This document shows, in pieces, positions 59,645 through 64,000 of a stretch of 64,000 nucleotides of DNA (positions are counted from its first letter, which is position 1; each line of letters begins with the position of its first letter). A model generated the notes under the pieces. That model searched no databases. It was not told the DNA's origin and saw only the letters and a list, made by a program, of their open reading frames with translations. Source of the DNA: Aldrovandia affinis (Eukaryota > Chordata > Actinopteri > Notacanthiformes > Halosauridae); assembly GCA_029706075.1 (NCBI GenBank), contig JAINUG010000174.1, forward strand, positions 1,364,001 through 1,428,000, read 5' to 3'. The translations under genes were made by a program, and so were the position numbers.

Positions 59645-62600
59645 TAAAAGAACCCGTTTGATGGTGAGAGGGGTGGGGCTTTGGACTGACACCGGTTTTC
59701 TAAGGCTCTGTGTACAAATCTAATTCCGTGAGCTTCAGGCGGCGCTGCGCTGCTGTCAAGTTCAGCGCAACCTGGCAACACAGCCTTTCCGTTTGGACGG
59801 ATCGCTTTGTCGGGAGAGAGTGAGTTTTGTGATGTTATTGCACTTTTATTTATTTATTTTGGCCGGGCACCCACAGCCTGATGCACAGTTGGCAGCCAGT
59901 CAGAGGAGCTCTCGGCCTGCTGCGTTTTAGAAAACGCCAGCGCAAGTGCGTGCCTTTCAGGGTATAATTGTGTTAAGCATGCCTTTGCTTGAGTGGCAAT
60001 AGATTCAGAGATATAATTTGATTCGGGCAGGAACGAGGGTTGGTTTTTCTCCCAGAAATGAAGTGATACAGAATGTTCCACAAATGTACAAAATGCTGAT
60101 GTACCACCTCTTTTAGTGTGAATAAAATGACAGACAGAATCGTATTAGCGCAGTTGGAGCCCTTAGGAGGGTAAATGCAAGCAATAAAAATAGGTTTTGA
60201 GGCATAATGGCAGTTAGTCATGGCCCAAATAAAGTAGAAACCCTGTGGCCATAAGCTCACACAGTGTACACACAGGGGCACAAATAAGACAAGAGAGCCA
60301 CTAATGTACATCACAGATCATTTATCTTCTAACTATCTGATTCCTCGAATATCTAAACGAGTCCTCATTCACCCATGTCTCACCCTGGGATCCTAGTCTG
60401 ATGAAAGATGCCATAGAAAGGCACTAAGGGTCTCTCTGTGAGGAAACAAAACACAGGGAGAGTGTTTGGTTGGACGGACTAAGCACAAGACAAGATTTTT
60501 TTTTCCCAGAAAGCTGAGAATCAATCAAAGCCCAAATTCAACATATTGACATGTTAAGCAACTGGCCTTGTCGTTGTTGTTGTGCTTCAGAAGACATTCG
60601 TCTATGTAATGTGTAACATGTCAAATCTAATCTAAATTCCCCTGGAGAAGGGCGTAATAGGTAAATAATGTATTAGTTAGGTATTGTATTGGCTCCTGAC
60701 CCATACCTGAACTAAACTAACGTACTGACTCATGGTTGGTGTTTTGGGCCACCCATTGGACCAAAGTGGTGCAGTCCCTTCTCCTCAAACTCACAGGCCC
60801 CACTGCTGGATGTGAGTGGCGCTGTCCTCCCTCCCAGTGTCTCACACTGCCATTGGACCGGATTTGCTGCACCATTGACTACATCTGAAGCAATGGACCT
60901 TGTTTAATAATGATCTATAAATAGTTTCCATTGACCAGGGGAGTGAGGGGGACAAAGTGACCTGTGTTCCTCCCAAAAGCATGCAGGGAAAACACAGCGA
61001 TCTTCATTTCCTCTCCTTCAGGCTCAGCCATGCTTTGAAGCCATTACCCTAAGTATTCCTGGGGGGATCCATTCTAATTAACTGCCCAGAGCTTCCACAG
61101 CTTGGCAGGCCAGGATTTATACCATTGTGGATTAAACAGATTTGGCCCTCCTCCAAAGAGAAAACGAACGGCACATAAATATAAAATGTATAGCCGCAGC
61201 CTCCGTCTCCCTCCCTTTTCTTTTTCGGTGAAATATTAGAGCCAATTTGTAATTTGATTCCTCGGGAGTTGGGAGTCGCGGAGCCATTCCCGCAGTCGCT
61301 TTGTGTGAGACAAGAATTCTCCTCATCATTTGAGGTAAACCTTATTTAGGGGGTGCCTTTGGCTAGGCTCAGAAGAAAGGAGCAGCGGTTTACCTCGCGA
61401 TTGTTGTTTAACTCTGCAGCAGCCGAAGACCTCAATATATGGCGAACATATGAAGATTCACAAGGCTGACGCTGTGAGATTTGCTTGCCTTTTTCTTACT
61501 TGTGTGAAAGGAAGAAGCGCATAATGATTTTTTATGTTTTTCAAAAGCATCCCGTTGTTGTCGCCGTCGTTGGTGTTGAATCATGTAATGGTATTGTTCA
61601 GCTATCGTATAAGACAGAAATGCATCATTTTGGATTCGCGCCATTTGCTATCAGCGCAATTACACGAGAGCACTGAAAACAGGCAAATAAGCTTTCATTC
61701 CTAAACTGTGTTCCTTCCATGTTCACCTGCATCCTAAAAGATTTCTTGCCGTTAAAAAAGAAGCTTATTATTTAGATGCAAGCTTTTAACACTCGCTTGT
61801 TTTTGGAGGTGGAAAGATATATATGGATAAAAGATGAACCGTATAATTTTAGTAAAACATTTTTTTACTGCGAACGGTAAATGGATAGCTGTGTCATCCC
61901 TCCCAGCCCCACTCTCCCGAGTTTCTCTCACTCGTTGTCCAGGCTCCGAGTGAGGGTGCCTGCGGGTCATCCAGCTTGCCCGTGTCCATCAGCCGTTAAT
62001 GAAAACATCTCACAAGGACCTCTTTCTTCGGGAGGGAAAGAGGCGACGGAGGTGGCTATGGGATCAATGCGCCGGAAGGCGGTGGGAGATCGTGGGCTGG
62101 AATGCACGGAGGCCGCTGCTTATTTACGCCTTCTGCAATTACCTCTCGAATCCCCAGTCTGACGGGCCGGCGTCATCGCCGTGAAGCTCTCCTGACCCCC
62201 TTTCAGATTCAGATGTGCATTTCAGGAACGTGGAGTAAGTCGAGCAGCATGTGATTTACTGGCCGTGTAACGTTCCAGTGAATAATGCACGCTCCTTTCG
62301 TCTTTTCGGCTCGTGTCCGTCTGAAATGAGAGTAGTTAACTAATGAAATGCCCGGTAAAGGAACGAAACCGATAAATCACTAAAGCGCGTTAATGTTACA
62401 GGCAATGGCGGCCAGGGCGTACGGACAAGATGCCTTTGCTGATGAACCACTGAGGCTAACAAAGCTTTTAAAAAATTGTGGACTTAAGCAGAAACAGCTT
62501 TGACACAGGACTGGGCAAAACCCTTACCCCTTTCTGTTCTGTGGAGTGGAACCACAGCGTGCGTCACATCTCCAGTGAAAGCTTTGACGCTCTGTGAATA

Positions 62601-63230
62601 AGGCACAGTCAAGTTATTTACACACTAAATACATTTAGAAATTTTGCTGCATAGTATAAATAACCTATATCCTTTCAAGGGAAAGCTGATTACCTAAATC
62701 ACATTACTACTGTCATTGGTCTCAGTGGCAGTAGGTTGGTCTGGCATGAATGCTCACAGAAATAACGTTCATGCTTTGCTTTCAGCATAGCTCAATGTTT
62801 TGTGGCTACAGTTACACATATGAACAAATGAAACCATTGGATCTGTGGTGAGAAGGTTTTTAACAGGTTATAGATCATATATTGAGACATCGATGTCTGG
62901 AATAACTTCAGCCAGATATTCAGCCAATATTACTGGCAGATATTGAGCTAAAAATTGCCCTGTCCATTTCATTACACATTCTTTTAATCTTCTGGTGGAA
63001 TATACAGGCAGGCGGCCATTTTGGGTGATAAAGGCATTTCCTTATTCCTCTTTGCCAGATCCAGCCATGATTTTAAGGAGAATATTAGCCCATGCCTAAG
63101 GATACTGCAGCATCATTAAGTGCTTATTAGTTACAATACTGTTCAGTGTGAATCTGAGAATACTGTACACATTAGCTCTGAAGACTCCCTGTCTGAATGC
63201 TAACAGCCAGGCATTTAGCATACACACTAG
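59645..63230. other. Intron sequence, no gene seen
   Basis: No repeat family recognised. Short ORFs are unremarkable. Confidence 0.6.
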
Positions 63231-63536
63231 CATTAAGGATACACTGATGCATACTGTAAGCCAGGGTACTGTATACACTAGCATTAAGGATACACTGATG
63301 CATACTGTAAGCCAGGGTACTGTATACACTAGCATTAAGGATACACTGATGCATACTCTAAGCCAGGGTACTGTACACACTAGCATTAAGGATACACTGA
63401 TGCATACTGTAAGCCAGGGCACTGTACACACTAGCATTAAAGATACCCTGATGCATACTGTAAGCCAGGGTACTGTATACACTGGCCTTAAAGATGCCCT
63501 GTTTTCACCTTGAAAACCAGGATATTCTGCACACTG
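63231..63536 (+). repeat. 51-bp minisatellite, about 5 good copies
   Basis: Units start CATTAAGGATACACTGATGC and end TGTATACACTAG, repeating at 63231, 63282, 63333, 63384 and 63435. A diverged sixth unit starts at 63486, and further worn copies lie upstream (about 63129-63230). Units 1 and 2 are identical and outer ones diverge. As 51 is a multiple of 3, ORFs with a 17-residue repeat stay open on both strands; I treat these as non-coding. Confidence 0.95.
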
Positions 63537-64000
63537 GATACATTGCATGTTCTGCTGTGGTTTGTGTGGGGGCCGATAGTGATACGTTTTCCCACCTGCT
63601 CTACAGCGGGTATCGTCGATGGGTCGATTGTGTGTGATTTTTCCACCAGAGCTAAAAGGTCAAGTATAGTCACTTAATGCAGATGAAGGAGGCATTCTCT
63701 GATGGCCTTTTGTGATTAATTACGGATCCTTTTTCAGTGTTCTTATGGGCACACCTCGGGGCTCTCTCGCGCAAATGATTTCCTGCTGCGATTGCCATTT
63801 CCCCACAACTGGAGGCTGAATTGAGCTGAATATCATGGCAAGAGGGTTTTGCGCCAGTGTGTGTAGGCTCCTGGGGAAACTCAGAAGCCTTTTGATATAT
63901 TACAGCACTGCAGCTTCCTCCTTTGTTTCCAGGGAAATATTCACACGGGAGTGACATCAGCAAATGCCATCAGTCAGGGTGGGGGGGGCTGTGCCTGTAT
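63537..64000. other. Intron sequence, no gene seen
   Basis: Nothing recognised. A short G-run lies at 63980-63988. Confidence 0.6.

Noticed and set aside
62207-62234. 28-bp plus-strand exon-like unit (CCCCCTTTCAG to GTAAGT)
   Set aside because: The length would shift the frame, and such chance pairs occur often. It shows that decoy micro-exons are expected here.
63096-63548. 150-residue minus-strand and 121-residue plus-strand repeat proteins; also considered as CRISPR
   Set aside because: A 51-bp tandem repeat without spacers, in a vertebrate intron. Openness follows from the period being a multiple of three.

Overview
This is vertebrate nuclear DNA, and everything recognisable points to a teleost fish. 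Only two coding exons are visible, both on the plus strand, and both belong to one gene. They match the amino-terminal domain of an AMPA-type ionotropic glutamate receptor, closest to GluA3 (gria3). One exon is 22243-22482 (240 bp), the other 52628-52815 (188 bp). They join in frame through a split glycine codon and are separated by a 30,145-bp intron. Sequence before 22243 belongs to the preceding intron and sequence after 52815 to the following one. Teleosts carry two gria3 copies, and these two exons alone do not tell me which one this is.

The rest is intronic and is dominated by fish-type transposable elements and simple repeats. Teleost assignment rests on V-SINE copies (tRNA-derived, with a tail like AAGTCRCTYTGGATAAGRGC), two other tRNA-derived SINE families, two families of Tc1-like DNA transposons, hAT-like MITEs, L1-like and other LINE remnants, and long GT microsatellites. 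No element is autonomous as it stands. The best preserved is a 1,221-bp Tc1-like copy at 58422-59642, with terminal repeats and TA flanks but one premature stop and a changed first catalytic residue.

Layout: 1-22242 is upstream intron, with a V-SINE, SINEs, two GT arrays (13.5 and 14.7 kb) and a 21-bp minisatellite at 16.1 kb. 22243-22482 is the first exon. 22483-52627 is the large intron, with a nested transposon stack at 26.2-28.1 kb, a SINE tail split by a hAT MITE at 29.8 kb, a 2.2-kb internally deleted L1-like insertion at 39.6-41.7 kb, a Tc1 fragment at 42.0 kb, a LINE 3' end at 48.1 kb and a GT array at 52.2 kb. 52628-52815 is the second exon. 52816-64000 is the downstream intron, with a GT array, SINE remnants, the Tc1 copy and a 51-bp minisatellite at 63.2 kb.

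I see no operon, CRISPR array, phage, rRNA or functional tRNA gene. Nearly all long ORFs are artefacts of simple repeats or GC-rich intron. The more speculative items are a few small exon-like units with good splice signals (notably a 48-bp minus-strand one at 43095-43142), a recursive-splice-like motif at 17375/17376, two CpG-rich intronic patches and several stretches that look like conserved noncoding elements. None of these can be confirmed from one sequence.
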